Shown here one piece after another: positions 19,246 to 27,171 of a stretch of DNA of 36,197 nucleotides; position 1 is the stretch's first letter, and every line of letters begins with the position of its first letter. The position numbers were made by a program, and so were the translations under genes. This DNA comes from Sphingomonas sp. Ag1 (GTDB lineage: Bacteria; Pseudomonadota; Alphaproteobacteria; Sphingomonadales; Sphingomonadaceae), in the NCBI RefSeq assembly GCF_000980895.1, contig NZ_LAZX01000075.1:1-36197 (forward strand), written 5' to 3'. A model generated the notes under the pieces. It was not told the DNA's origin and searched no databases. It saw only the letters and a list, made by a program, of their open reading frames with translations.

Positions 19246-20689
19246 CGTTTTCGTCCTTCCCATGGGCGGCCGTTTGATCCGCGGCATGATCGGCGATGCG
19301 GGCGAGACTTTCGTCACGCCCGAGCAGTGCGAGCACGTCGAAGATGCCGGGTGAGGTCCGGCGGCCGGTGAGTGCGGCACGGAGCGGCTGGGCCACCTGG
19401 CCGAGCTTCAAGCCCAGCGTCTCGGCGACCTGCCGCACCGCTTCTTCGAGCGCTTCCGTATCCCACTTGGCCACAGCGTCAAGCGCGTGATGTACCTTTG
19501 CCAGCGTCAACGGTGCGTCTCCCGCCAGTAGCGGCTCCGCATCGGTGGCGATCGGCAATGGGCGAGAAACAATCAGGAAACGTGCGCCGTCCGCCAGCTC
19601 GTTCAGATTGGCCGCGCGGGGCTTCAGCGCGGGCATCGCCGCCGTGATCACCGGGCGGCGCGTATCATCCTCCGCAAGGCCCAGGCGCCCGGCCACCAGC
19701 TCTGCGAGCCGGGCGTCATCCGCGGTGCGGATGTAATGGCCGTTCAGATTTTCCAGCTTCTTCATGTCGAAGCGGGATGGCGCCTTGCCAACGTCGGCGA
19801 GGTCGAACCATTCGATTGCCTGTTCGCGGCTGATGATCTCGTCGTCGCCATGTCCCCAGCCAAGGCGGAGGAGGTAATTATCGAGCGCCTCGGGCAGGAT
19901 GCCCAGTTCGTCGCGATAGGCGTCGATGCCGACCGCACCGTGACGCTTGGACAGCTTCGCGCCGTCCGCGCCATGGATCAGCGGAATGTGCGCATAGGCG
20001 GGTTCGGGCCAGCCCATCGCCTTGATGATGGGCAATTGGCGAAATGCATTGTTGAGGTGGTCGTCACCACGGATAATGTGCGTGACGCCCATGTCGTGAT
20101 CGTCGACGACGACCGCCAGCATATAGGTGGGCGTGCCATCGGACCGCAGCAGCACCAGATCGTCCAGTTCGGCGTTCTGGACCGTTACCGGCCCCTGCAC
20201 CAGATCGTTGATCGTCGTCGCACCTTCGGTCGGTGCCCGCAAACGGACGACGAACGGCGCCGTCGGATCATCGTTCACCCGATCGCGCCAGGGTGAGCGG
20301 ATGCGCAGCGGCTGCTTCTTGGCCTGCGCCTCCGCACGCATCGCCTCAATGTCCTCTGCGGTCATGTAGCAGCGATAGGCCGCGCCCGCCGCCAGCATCG
20401 CATCGACCACTTCGGCGTGGCGCCGCGCGCGGGTCGACTGGAAGACCTCTTCGCCATCCCAGTCGAGGTTCAGCCAGCGCATGCCCGACAGGATCGCATC
20501 GATCGCTGGCTGGGTCGAACGCGCGCGATCGGTGTCCTCGATGCGCAGCAGGAAGCGCCCGTTGTGATGACGCGCGAAAAGCAGGTTGAACAGCGCTGTT
20601 CGCGCGCCCCCTACATGCAGGAATCCGGTGGGTGAGGGGGCGAACCGTGTGACGACGGTTGCATCGCGGGTTTCAGTGGTTGCGCTCAA
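19238..20689 (-). CDS. gltX: Glutamyl-tRNA synthetase
   Basis: A 483-residue class I synthetase that charges tRNA-Glu (and possibly tRNA-Gln, as in many alphaproteobacteria). The HIGH-type motif is [20 protein letters not shown] and the KMSKS-type motif is [19 protein letters not shown]. The C-terminal anticodon-binding helical domain follows. It is adjacent to gltA and divergent from comEC. The gap to the comEC start is only 20 bp, so any comEC promoter must lie inside the 5' end of this gene or overlap it. Confidence 0.95.
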   Translation of the reverse strand: MSATTETRDATVVTRFAPSPTGFLHVGGARTALFNLLFARHHNGRFLLRIEDTDRARSTQPAIDAILSGMRWLNLDWDGEEVFQSTRARRHAEVVDAMLAAGAAYRCYMTAEDIEAMRAEAQAKKQPLRIRSPWRDRVNDDPTAPFVVRLRAPTEGATTINDLVQGPVTVQNAELDDLVLLRSDGTPTYMLAVVVDDHDMGVTHIIRGDDHLNNAFRQLPIIKAMGWPEPAYAHIPLIHGADGAKLSKRHGAVGIDAYRDELGILPEALDNYLLRLGWGHGDDEIISREQAIEWFDLADVGKAPSRFDMKKLENLNGHYIRTADDARLAELVAGRLGLAEDDTRRPVITAAMPALKPRAANLNELADGARFLIVSRPLPIATDAEPLLAGDAPLTLAKVHHALDAVAKWDTEALEEAVRQVAETLGLKLGQVAQPLRAALTGRRTSPGIFDVLALLGRDESLARIADHAADQTAAHGKDENDD

Positions 20690-21697
20690 GCGCGCTTGCT
20701 CCCAGGCTGATGGATAACATGGCGACTACGGCCGCGCCCGCCCCTAGCACTTACGCCCCCGCGCTTCAAACCGCGCGGGCGCGTGTGGAATCGTGGCTGG
20801 AGGCGGAGCGCGACCAGCTGCCGCTATGGCTGCCGGTGGCGCTGGGCGGCGGGGTGGCGGCGTGGTTCGTCCTTCCCGATAGCAGCGCCTGGCGCGCCGC
20901 GTTGCTGGGCGCCGCCGCGCTCGCCCTCCTCGCGCTTGCGGCATCCTCCGCCGGTAGTCGCGCTGCCCGGGTGGCGGCGATCGGCAGCATTGCTTTCGCG
21001 GCCGGGCTCGCGCTGGTGTGGCTGCGGGCGGAAACGGCGGCCGCGCCGGTCCTTGCGCGTCCCGCGATCGCCACTTTCTCTGGCCGGGTGGAGGCAATGA
21101 ACGCATTGCCGGCGCGCGGCCTAGTGCGGCTGCGGCTCGGCGATCTTGAGTGGCTGGATCGCAGGCCGCCGCGTGCGCCCCTCCAGGTGCGCGTCAACGT
21201 AGCAGAGGAGGACGTGCCGGCCGGGCTGCTGCCCGGGACGCGGATCAGCCTGCGCGCGCGGTTGATGCCGCCCCCGCCGCCGGCGGTGCCGGGCGCCTAT
21301 GATTTCGCGCGCGTGGCATGGTTCAGCGGGATTGGTGCCACCGGACGGGCGCTCGGCCCACCCGAGATCCTGTCGGGTGCGGTCGCGGGAGAGCCGTTCC
21401 GCGCGCGCTTGTCCCGCCACATCCAGCACAATCTGGAGGGAAGTGCCGGCGGCATCGCCGCCGCGCTGGCGACCGGCGACACCGGGGGGATCGAGGAACC
21501 GGACCAGGAGGCGATGCGCCGCTCCGGCCTCGCGCATCTTCTGTCGGTCAGTGGACTCCATATCACCGCGGTCGTCGGCCTGACGATGCTGCTCGCCGCA
21601 CGACTGCTCGCGCTCAACATGCGGCTCGCGCTCACCGGTCGGGTTCCGCTGATCGCAGCGGCGACCGCTGCCGTGACCGCGCTCGGCTATACCTGGC

Positions 21698-21712
21698 TGA
21701 CCCGTGCGTTAA
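21698..21712. mobile_element. Left junction of a phage element in comEC
   Basis: Upstream of this point the DNA is GC-rich and encodes ComEC; downstream it is AT-richer with T-runs and phage-type genes. In ComEC homologues the codons after GYTWLT usually read Gly-Ala-Glu-Val; here they read Arg-Ala-Leu-Lys. The crossover therefore lies within or next to CTGACCCGTGCG, and part of this may be the shared core. No integrase is seen near this end and the other end is outside the window, so the attachment core cannot be measured. Confidence 0.6.
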
Positions 21713-21740
21713 AGGAGTCAAACTCTCTTTTTTTATTTTG
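21711..21740 (+). terminator. Terminator-like hairpin just inside the phage end
   Basis: AAAGGAGT pairs with ACTCTCTTT (one bulged base) around a CAA loop and is followed by seven Ts and then ATTTT. It is a compact intrinsic-terminator shape reading rightwards and would end transcripts coming from the broken comEC. Confidence 0.55.
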
Positions 21741-21887
21741 TGCGATTCGCAAACGCCTGCTTCCGGAGCGGGCGTCAAGCGCCACGAAGGCGAGCGGTTG
21801 CACTTCCTTCATTCCTGAAGAGCATTGTTGAGGAACCGGGTGCTTACGAGGGCATTCGTGCCGAAGGATCTCCGATGCGAGTAGCGT

Positions 21888-22037
21888 ATGTACTCGGAAA
21901 TTGTGTATTTTGAGGGCGCGTTTTTCGCCCATATCGTCGCATATGAAGAGTGGCTTCGGCTTTCCCAGATCACGGAGAGGTGCGTTGCGCTGATTCGGCA
22001 GAGAGAGCGCGAGAGGCGTGAGATTGCGACCGGCTGA
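21888..22037 (+). CDS. Possible 49-residue protein at the phage end
   Basis: A short open frame from ATG 21888 to TGA 22037. It starts MYSEIVYFEGAFFAHIVAYE, then has an amphipathic stretch (WLRLSQITERCVALIRQRE) and a basic end. The composition is protein-like, but there is no good ribosome site at normal distance (AAGGA is over 20 bases upstream), so it may be chance. The rest of 21,741-22,062 holds several small hairpins, including GGCA-TTCG-TGCC near 21,850, and nothing else I can support. Confidence 0.3.
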   Translation: MYSEIVYFEGAFFAHIVAYEEWLRLSQITERCVALIRQRERERREIATG

Positions 22038-22062
22038 TGAGCGCATGCCTGGTCATCGTCGT

Positions 22063-22815
22063 TTAAGCCTCGGTCTCGACGGAAGCAAAGCGCGCCATCA
22101 CCTCAAGGGCTTCACGCTGCGCTTTCTCTTCCTTCGTCTCGAACCAGCAGAATAGGCCGTCCTCGATGGCTTGTGGTGCATCGTCTGTCTGCGTGGTCTT
22201 CGTCACCGGGCGAGTGCCCTCATACTTTCGAGCGTTCAGGCGCTGGTAGAGCTTCGCGGTACGGCTGATTTCGGCTTCGGGGTTCATCGTCTTGCCCGCG
22301 ACCACAACGGTCAGCGTAGAGCGATGCACCTGGATAATATGCGTGGCGGCGAGACAGCCATGCTCCATGCCGTACTCGTCCATTTCTTCAGCGAGGATGG
22401 AAGCTAGGCGCGCGTACTGAGCTTGGTTGATCGCGCTCGTCATGGGCCAAACGATCGTAATGGTGTTGCCGCTCTTCGTCTCAGTCTCGATGAGAAAGAA
22501 GGTCCAGCCGAGTTCCTTGGCCTTGTCGTGTAGTCGGGTGACGATCTCCGAGTCGTCTCGGGTGCGGGCATATTCCAGCATGATCGCATTTGCGCCGATC
22601 AGGTTGGATGCGATGTTCGTGCCCCTGCGCCATTCAGCAAATGACCAGCCCGTTGGCTCGTCTGCGTGGTTGCGAAGCTGCCTTACGAGGCCATCCATAT
22701 AGGTGCCGATCGGGTGGCAGTTGTCGTGCTCGTTGCAGAGGCAAGCCTTATAACTGTCGATGGCAGTGAATGCGCGAGTGCTCTTCTCAAAGCGCGTCAG
22801 CGTGATGAATTCCAC
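22063..22815 (-). CDS. Phage protein of unknown function with faint primase-like features
   Basis: A 250-residue protein starting at GTG 22815, with GGAG seven bases upstream. The middle reads SNLIGANAIMLEYARTRDDS, then GWTFFLIETETKSGNTITIV followed by WPMTSAINQAQYARLASILA. This order (a hydrophobic strand with an acidic turn, a Thr/Ser strand, then a proline turn and a helix with a Tyr) resembles archaeo-eukaryotic-type primases of phages and plasmids. The usual Asp-x-Asp on the first strand is not kept (LEYA), so this is only a weak fold-level guess. The C-terminal 60 residues are charged. It is divergent from the M15 peptidase gene. Confidence 0.6.
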   Translation of the reverse strand: MEFITLTRFEKSTRAFTAIDSYKACLCNEHDNCHPIGTYMDGLVRQLRNHADEPTGWSFAEWRRGTNIASNLIGANAIMLEYARTRDDSEIVTRLHDKAKELGWTFFLIETETKSGNTITIVWPMTSAINQAQYARLASILAEEMDEYGMEHGCLAATHIIQVHRSTLTVVVAGKTMNPEAEISRTAKLYQRLNARKYEGTRPVTKTTQTDDAPQAIEDGLFCWFETKEEKAQREALEVMARFASVETEA

Positions 22816-22835
22816 GTTGTTCTCCGAGTATATGA

Positions 22836-22850
22836 AACAACAGCGTTGTT
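22836..22850. promoter_or_regulatory. Inverted repeat between divergent phage genes
   Basis: AACAAC (22836-22841) and GTTGTT (22845-22850) form a perfect dyad around AGC, in the 131-bp gap (22,816-22,946) between the leftward gene at 22815 and the rightward M15 peptidase gene. It suits a dimeric repressor controlling both promoters. The regulator is not identified. Confidence 0.4.
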
Positions 22851-22946
22851 GCTGTCCGTTTAGTTACCAAGAGAGTGCGGAAACGTGCTTCAAATAGCAT
22901 CAAAACGCGTCAGAATGACATTGACAGCGTCAGTGCTAACTATGTG

Positions 22947-23363
22947 ATGACCAAGCTCACAGAACACTTCACCCTGAATGAGATGACCGTCACTTCGACG
23001 GGTCTCAACAATCAGCCAACCCCCGCGCACCTTGCGAACTTGAAGGTCGCTGCCGCCGGCATGGAGAAAGTCCGCGCTGCGCTGGGCAAGCCCATCCTCG
23101 TCAACAGTGCCTATCGAAGCGCAGCGGTAAACCGTCGCGTCGGTGGTGTGCCGACCAGCGCGCATTGTCAGGGCTATGCTGTGGACTTCCGTGTGAAGGG
23201 CATGACGCCACTGGAAATCTGCCGGGCGATCGTCGCCGCAGGTATCAAGTTCGACCAGCTCATCGAAGAAGGGACGTGGACCCATATTAGCTTCGCACCG
23301 GCCTTGCGTGGTATTGTTCTCACCATGCGGAACGGCAAGTACACGGCTGGGCTGCGGGATTAA
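22947..23363 (+). CDS. M15-family peptidase, probable endolysin
   Basis: A 138-residue single-domain peptidase of the M15A (VanY/D-Ala-D-Ala carboxypeptidase) type that would cut peptidoglycan peptides. It opens with TKLTEHFTLNEMTVTSTGLN, has VNSAYRSAAVNRRVGG, and the zinc ligands His73 and Asp80 in SAHCQGYAVDF and His113 in GTWTHISFAP. ATG 22947 is chosen because it begins at the conserved domain; a GTG at 22875 (with AAGAGA upstream) would add 24 residues of no clear type. It has no signal peptide, so a holin would be needed for export in lysis. It lies apart from the tail module and on the other strand. Confidence 0.85.
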   Translation: MTKLTEHFTLNEMTVTSTGLNNQPTPAHLANLKVAAAGMEKVRAALGKPILVNSAYRSAAVNRRVGGVPTSAHCQGYAVDFRVKGMTPLEICRAIVAAGIKFDQLIEEGTWTHISFAPALRGIVLTMRNGKYTAGLRD

Positions 23364-23421
23364 ATAAGCGGTCCAACTAGGACATTCACGGGGCTGCTCG
23401 CTCAAGTAGTCAAAACACAGA

Positions 23422-23459
23422 AAACCCCTTGGAAAGCCGTTAAGCCTCCCAAGGGGTTT
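23422..23459. terminator. Bidirectional terminator
   Basis: AAACCCCTTGG (23422-23432) pairs perfectly with CCAAGGGGTTT (23449-23459) around a 16-base loop. T-rich sequence follows on both strands (TTTCCTTTC to the right; TTTTCTGTGTTTTG to the left). It lies between the convergent M15 peptidase and the unknown gene at 23464 and can serve both. Confidence 0.85.
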
Positions 23460-23463
23460 CCTT

Positions 23464-24201
23464 TCACTTCTCAGCCGCCTTCAGTTCCAGCCCGAGCTTG
23501 TAGAAGAACTTATCGGCTTCGTTGTCATTCAACGCCTCGGCCTTCAAGATCTCAACTTCGCCGTTCAAGTTCGCTTGCCCGTAAAGGACGACGACCTTGC
23601 GGTTTCCCACCCCGAACGAATTCGTGATGGTAGCCTGAGCGCGTGCGTTTCGGCCTGCCTTGCGGAGGCTTTCCACGCGATCCGCAGCCCCCTTGCTGGG
23701 ATTGTCTGCCCGGTCCTGAGCCTCAATTCCCTTCATCTTCACGCCGTGAGACGTGCTGTATCCGCGAATGTAGTCCTGAACCGTGCCCGTAAGCGTTCCA
23801 GCCAACTGAGCGTCGGCCAGATGCCGCAGGACGTTGGCATACTTTTCCCGGCTCCGGTGCTCCTTTCCAAACACCCACGCGCCGTTCTTCAACTCGGAGA
23901 AAACCGCTTTGACGAACGGAAGATAGGGATTGTTCGTCCCTCGTGCGGGCGCAAGTCCGCGCTCAACCAGAAAGCTCCTGTAGCCAGCAAGCGGAATGCC
24001 CGGATGGACATACAGCTTGTCGGACAGATCGAGCAGCGCCGCGATCAGATCGTAGGTACGATCTGCCGTGTTGGTGTTAAGCTGCTCAATGGTCGCGTTG
24101 TTTTCAGCTTCTTCTCCAAGGATTACATCCTTGAAGTCGGAGTCGAACTGCTTGACCAGCTTGTTGATTTCAGCGTGAGAAAGTACGGTGTCCTTGGACA
24201 T
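23464..24201 (-). CDS. Phage protein of unknown function
   Basis: A 245-residue protein. ATG 24201 is chosen because AGGAG lies 8 bases upstream; a 16-residue in-frame extension to 24249 lacks this. The N-terminus is SKDTVLSHAEINKLVKQFDS, probably helical. The middle has NPYLPFVKAVFSELKNGAWV and then REKYANVLRHLADAQLAG, and the C-terminus is basic, then beta-rich (VGNRKVVVLYGQANLNGEVE). It is soluble with no membrane segment. I do not recognise a family. The NPYLPFVKAVF-type segment recalls proteins encoded near replication genes in phages and plasmids, but this is only an impression. Confidence 0.65.
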   Translation of the reverse strand: MSKDTVLSHAEINKLVKQFDSDFKDVILGEEAENNATIEQLNTNTADRTYDLIAALLDLSDKLYVHPGIPLAGYRSFLVERGLAPARGTNNPYLPFVKAVFSELKNGAWVFGKEHRSREKYANVLRHLADAQLAGTLTGTVQDYIRGYSTSHGVKMKGIEAQDRADNPSKGAADRVESLRKAGRNARAQATITNSFGVGNRKVVVLYGQANLNGEVEILKAEALNDNEADKFFYKLGLELKAAEK

Positions 24202-24394
24202 GATTGGGCTCCTATGCCAGCATGGTGGTGAAGCAGCCGTGCGCGACATTACTGCCGCAACTCTCCACCTTCAGCGTATAGTGAGCCGAAGCTCGTCGGC
24301 CTGAAGCACGGCAACAGGTCGTGGGACTAACCGCTGCGCTGGACTGCAATGGAGTTTCCTCCAGGACATTGCTCTCACCCGAGAGTGAGAACTG

Positions 24395-24487
24395 ATGACC
24401 ACACCAGCTATCGGAACCTATCTATTTCAAAGAACACACGGGTTTGACCCCGATGACCCGGGCTATCGGATTCCAGGTGAAAAATGA
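24395..24487 (+). CDS. Possible 30-residue micro-protein
   Basis: The frame from ATG 24395 to TGA 24487 reads MTTPAIGTYLFQRTHG and then FDPDDPGYRIPGEK. A GAGAGTGAGAA stretch lies just upstream, part of a short hairpin (TCTCAC with GTGAGA). The composition is protein-like, but the length makes chance quite possible. Confidence 0.25.
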   Translation: MTTPAIGTYLFQRTHGFDPDDPGYRIPGEK

Positions 24488-25050
24488 GTTAAAGCCACGA
24501 TATGTTACGCGCACTCTTAGGGGGTGGCGGCTGCGCCTGATTTCTCATTTGATTTCTGGCGGATGGGGTGGCTGGAATTGCGAAGCTCCCATCAATCGAC
24601 AAACGGGCTAATTGCGAATGGGTGTTTGCGCGGGAAAGCGGCAAAGCGCTCAAGGGGCGGAAATTGGCTAAGGCGCAAATACACATGCGCTAGGTATCTG
24701 TGCGAGTGCGCGCAGCACAGATGCCGCCAACGGCTCTTTAACCGCTATGTCAGAATAATGAGGCAAGACCGCCTGTGCAGACAAGCTGCCCATTCGGTTT
24801 GCCTGCGTATGCTGTTTCTCGGCCAATTGTCCGCTGTCGCGTCCAACAGGCCGGCAAACACGCATCCGCTGATAGCCCGTTCTTGATGTTCTGAGTTACA
24901 AATTGTTATCCAAATACTTTAATATATATCATAACTTCTTACAACGCTCTTCAATAAGGGTGCGCATAACATCGCGTGAATAATGACAAGGCCATTTGAG
25001 TGCTGTAAAAACAAGAATAAGATAAATAATAATGTGAGCGCGGGTCCAAG

Positions 25051-25066
25051 CTGCCGTTCACGGCAG
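25051..25066. promoter_or_regulatory. Small hairpin in the helicase leader
   Basis: CTGCCG (25051-25056) pairs with CGGCAG (25061-25066) around TTCA, 15 bases before the much longer inverted repeat. Together they make a structured leader for the helicase mRNA. Confidence 0.4.
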
Positions 25067-25080
25067 TGGTCCGAGTTCAT

Positions 25081-25144
25081 CTATCAAAGAAGAATCATAC
25101 CCACTTGCGTATTGGACCCACGCAAGTGGGTTCTTCTTTGATAG
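25081..25144 (+). promoter_or_regulatory. Long bulged inverted repeat ending in the helicase ribosome site
   Basis: CTATCAAAGAAGAA (25081-25094) matches TTCTTCTTTGATAG (25131-25144) perfectly. Inside it CCCACTTGCGT (25100-25110) matches ACGCAAGTGGG (25120-25130). A five-base bulge (TCATA) lies on the left arm and a nine-base loop at the tip. The right arm ends in the first two bases of AGGAG, the Shine-Dalgarno of the helicase gene (GTG 25156). As RNA it is a very stable 25-bp stem-loop; as DNA it is a palindromic site. Translational or transcriptional control of the helicase is inferred. Confidence 0.75.
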
Positions 25145-25155
25145 GAGTATTAGAC

Positions 25156-26619
25156 GTGTCCACTACATTCTACAGCGTGAGCGCGCCAGCCGGTTCCGGT
25201 AAGACCTTTTCGCTCGTTCGTCATGCTCTCTTGCTGGCGCAGAACCACCAGAAGGTGCTGATCGCCCAGCCCACCAAATTGCTAATCGACCAGACTGAGC
25301 GTGACCTACTCGCTCACAACGGGAACGTGAAAGTCACCAAGATCGTGTCGAGCACGGGCTATGCCAGTGCATCGGTCAACGCTCGCATTGTCGGGCACAT
25401 GGCGCAGGCCACGCAGGGCCAGGACGAAATCCTACTTGTCAGCCATGTGGCGCTTGCCCAGCTACCGAATGCCTACAGGCAGTTTTGGAACCTCTTCGTT
25501 GATGAGGTGCCCGGTGCTTTCACGGCGCACAAGCTGAACATCAGGAAGTCTCACGGCTACATCACACAGCACATCACTCTGGATGCTGATCTTGTTCCCG
25601 GCATTCCCGTGGTGAGTGCCAGCGACGTTGGCGCTTTGCGCGCTCTAGCGCAGAACAGCAGTCAAGACGACGCGATCGCGGTTTTCAAGAAACTAGCTGA
25701 CGACATTCTGAACCCTGACAAGGTGGTCTGCGTTCAGTACGATGCGTATAACAACCTGCTCACTGGTGCTGGAAAAGCGAAGGAAATCCACTTCTTCGCG
25801 TTTCAGAAGTCCGACTTCGTTCAGGGGTATGCAAGCACCACCATCATGGGCGCGAACTTCGATGATACGGAACTCGCCAAAATCTGGGAGAAGGTCGATA
25901 GCATCAACTGGAAGCCGCACCCGGTAATCAACGGGAACCTGCGGTATAAGCACCATACGAACGGTCGCCGATTGACTATCAAGTACGTCATAAGCGGCAA
26001 CTGGTCGCAGGAGTTTGGCAAAAAGTCGCACAACGGCAGCTCTGTGCTGCAAAGCATCGCGAACCTGATGACCGACGAGCTTGGCGAGGACTTTCTTTGG
26101 CAGTCCAACAAGAAGGACGAGGACTACCTGTTTGATGAAGGCTTGAAGCTGCCGCAGAATACCCAAGGGCTGAACCGCAAGGCGTTTCAGCGGACGCATG
26201 GTGTCGCGCTCGTGAAGGCTATCAACCACAGCACCGGGCCAGCGGCGTTTCTGAAGGCAATCGGCCTGACAGACGAGGAACTGAAGATCACGCTTCAGTA
26301 CCAGAACGAGTACCAGGCGATGATGCGCTGTTCGCTGCGCGAACCGAACGCCAAGGAAGACGTGACCGTCTGCGTGGTGAGCGAGGGTTCCGCTCGTTGG
26401 CTTGCCGCTCGTTTTCCGAATTGCAACGTCGAGCAGATCAAGAGCGACATTCCAGAACCAAAGCTGCGCGGCAATCCCGTCTCCGAGCGTAAGACGCCAG
26501 CGGAGAGCATGTGGGACAGCCGCGAGAACAAGAAGGTCCGTGATGCCGCTGCAAATGGGGAGGTTTACGTCGCTCGTCCGTGGACGCCGCGTGAACCAAA
26601 GGGCTTTAGGATTAAGTGA
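25156..26619 (+). CDS. Superfamily 2-type phage helicase
   Basis: A 487-residue ATPase starting at GTG 25156, with AGGAG 8 bases upstream. Walker A is APAGSGKT (residues 10-17), followed by the motif Ia-like VLIAQPTKLLIDQTERDL. Walker B is LFVDEVPGAF (Asp116, Glu117). A motif VI-like sequence YQAMMRCSLR (Gln387 to Arg395) lies near the C-terminus, after NRKAFQRTHGVALVKAINHS. Both RecA-like domains therefore seem present. It probably acts in phage replication or recombination. The frame upstream of 25156 only reads through the long inverted repeat. The DNA is clearly less GC-rich than the host genes. Confidence 0.8.
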   Translation: MSTTFYSVSAPAGSGKTFSLVRHALLLAQNHQKVLIAQPTKLLIDQTERDLLAHNGNVKVTKIVSSTGYASASVNARIVGHMAQATQGQDEILLVSHVALAQLPNAYRQFWNLFVDEVPGAFTAHKLNIRKSHGYITQHITLDADLVPGIPVVSASDVGALRALAQNSSQDDAIAVFKKLADDILNPDKVVCVQYDAYNNLLTGAGKAKEIHFFAFQKSDFVQGYASTTIMGANFDDTELAKIWEKVDSINWKPHPVINGNLRYKHHTNGRRLTIKYVISGNWSQEFGKKSHNGSSVLQSIANLMTDELGEDFLWQSNKKDEDYLFDEGLKLPQNTQGLNRKAFQRTHGVALVKAINHSTGPAAFLKAIGLTDEELKITLQYQNEYQAMMRCSLREPNAKEDVTVCVVSEGSARWLAARFPNCNVEQIKSDIPEPKLRGNPVSERKTPAESMWDSRENKKVRDAAANGEVYVARPWTPREPKGFRIK

Positions 26620-26653
26620 CGCTTGACGCGTCACTCAAGAGTGAGAGCCGCGA

Positions 26654-26860
26654 TCAATCCGCCAACGCTTTTTGCAACAAGCGTCGAATAGCTTCAGGGC
26701 GAGACGTAAACGGCGGGCCAGACGACGCGACATAGGCGTCGATCTGATCCAACTCGTCTTTGGTCAGGCGCACGCTGGTAACGCGAGTTTCCTGACGTGG
26801 AAGTCCGCGCAAGGGACGGGCAAGATCTTCGCCTTTGTTGACTGAACGTCTCTGAGCCAT
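26654..26860 (-). CDS. Ribbon-helix-helix DNA-binding protein
   Basis: A 68-residue protein whose second half is a ribbon-helix-helix (CopG/Arc-like) domain: TRVTSVRLTKDELDQIDAYV, then SRPEAIRRLLQKALAD. The N-terminal 25 residues are basic. Such proteins are small dimeric repressors or antitoxins; no toxin partner is seen next to it, so a phage regulator is more likely. It is convergent with the helicase gene. Confidence 0.75.
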   Translation of the reverse strand: MAQRRSVNKGEDLARPLRGLPRQETRVTSVRLTKDELDQIDAYVASSGPPFTSRPEAIRRLLQKALAD

Positions 26861-26959
26861 GCGCCACGATAACGAGCGTAGTCCAAGCTTGAAAGCGGCT
26901 TTAATAGCTTTGGTGCCGACATATTCGCTCGCGCGTTGATCGGCTGAAGGGGAACCATT

Positions 26960-27154
26960 TTGTCCGATACCTCAGCCGAATGTCGCGCTCGCGCGGCTGC
27001 TTTGCGCGCCACATACGGCGACAGCCCACTCGCCAACGTCCGTGATCGTTACGAAGCGGCGGCTATGAGGTGGGATGCCATGGCGGTGAAGGCCGAGCGC
27101 AGTGAGAAAGCGCGCGCGGCCAAGCTGACACAGGTGTTGCCGATCGCCGGCTGA
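26960..27154 (+). CDS. Small alphaproteobacterial conserved protein
   Basis: A 64-residue protein starting at TTG 26960, with AAGGGGA 7 bases upstream. It has the pattern ECRARAAALRATYGDSPLAN, then VRDRYEAAAMRWDAMAVKAE. I know this helical pattern (Glu-Cys-Arg, then Asn-Val-Arg-x-Arg-Tyr, then Trp-x-x-Met-Ala) from many small proteins of alphaproteobacteria, found in chromosomes and prophages. The function is unknown. It lies 17 bases before the SRAP gene and is probably co-transcribed with it. Confidence 0.65.
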   Translation: MSDTSAECRARAAALRATYGDSPLANVRDRYEAAAMRWDAMAVKAERSEKARAAKLTQVLPIAG

Positions 27155-27171
27155 CACGGCAGCTTGCCCCA

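Larger units (their letters stand above)
20710..21831 (+). pseudogene. comEC: comEC, 5' part only, broken by phage DNA
   Basis: ComEC is the inner-membrane channel for DNA uptake, usually about 700 residues. Here a start at ATG 20710 (or 20719) gives the N-terminal hydrophobic region, the DUF4131-type soluble domain (FSGRVEAMNALPARGLVRLR, VRVNVAEEDVPAGLLPG) and the beginning of the Competence domain with GIAAALATGDTGGIEEPDQE and LAHLLSVSGLHITAVVGLT. The family sequence continues to GYTWLT (about 21,700), where homologues read on with an acidic/Val stretch and further membrane helices. Instead the frame runs through about 40 unrelated residues into AT-richer DNA and stops at 21831. The missing C-terminal membrane helices and metallo-lactamase-like part make a working protein unlikely. 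Confidence 0.85.
24202..25155. other. 954-bp stretch without a supported gene, partly AT-rich
   Basis: Apart from a possible 30-residue frame near 24,395, I see no credible gene. The first two thirds are of mixed composition with stops in every frame. From about 24,890 to 25,035 the DNA is markedly AT-rich (for example TTTAATATATATCATAA and GATAAATAATAATG), followed by two strong hairpins in front of the helicase gene. It may hold the early control region, a promoter for the helicase, or a replication origin. No iterons are evident to the eye. Confidence 0.5.

Noticed and set aside
21687..22046. Minus-strand frame of 119 codons crossing the comEC/phage junction
   Set aside because: It spans the crossover between host and phage DNA and has no domain or good ribosome site, so it is likely a chance frame.
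24489..24886. Overlapping short frames on both strands in the gene-poor phage stretch
   Set aside because: Composition is irregular (Arg/Cys/Ser runs), starts lack ribosome sites, and no family is recognised.
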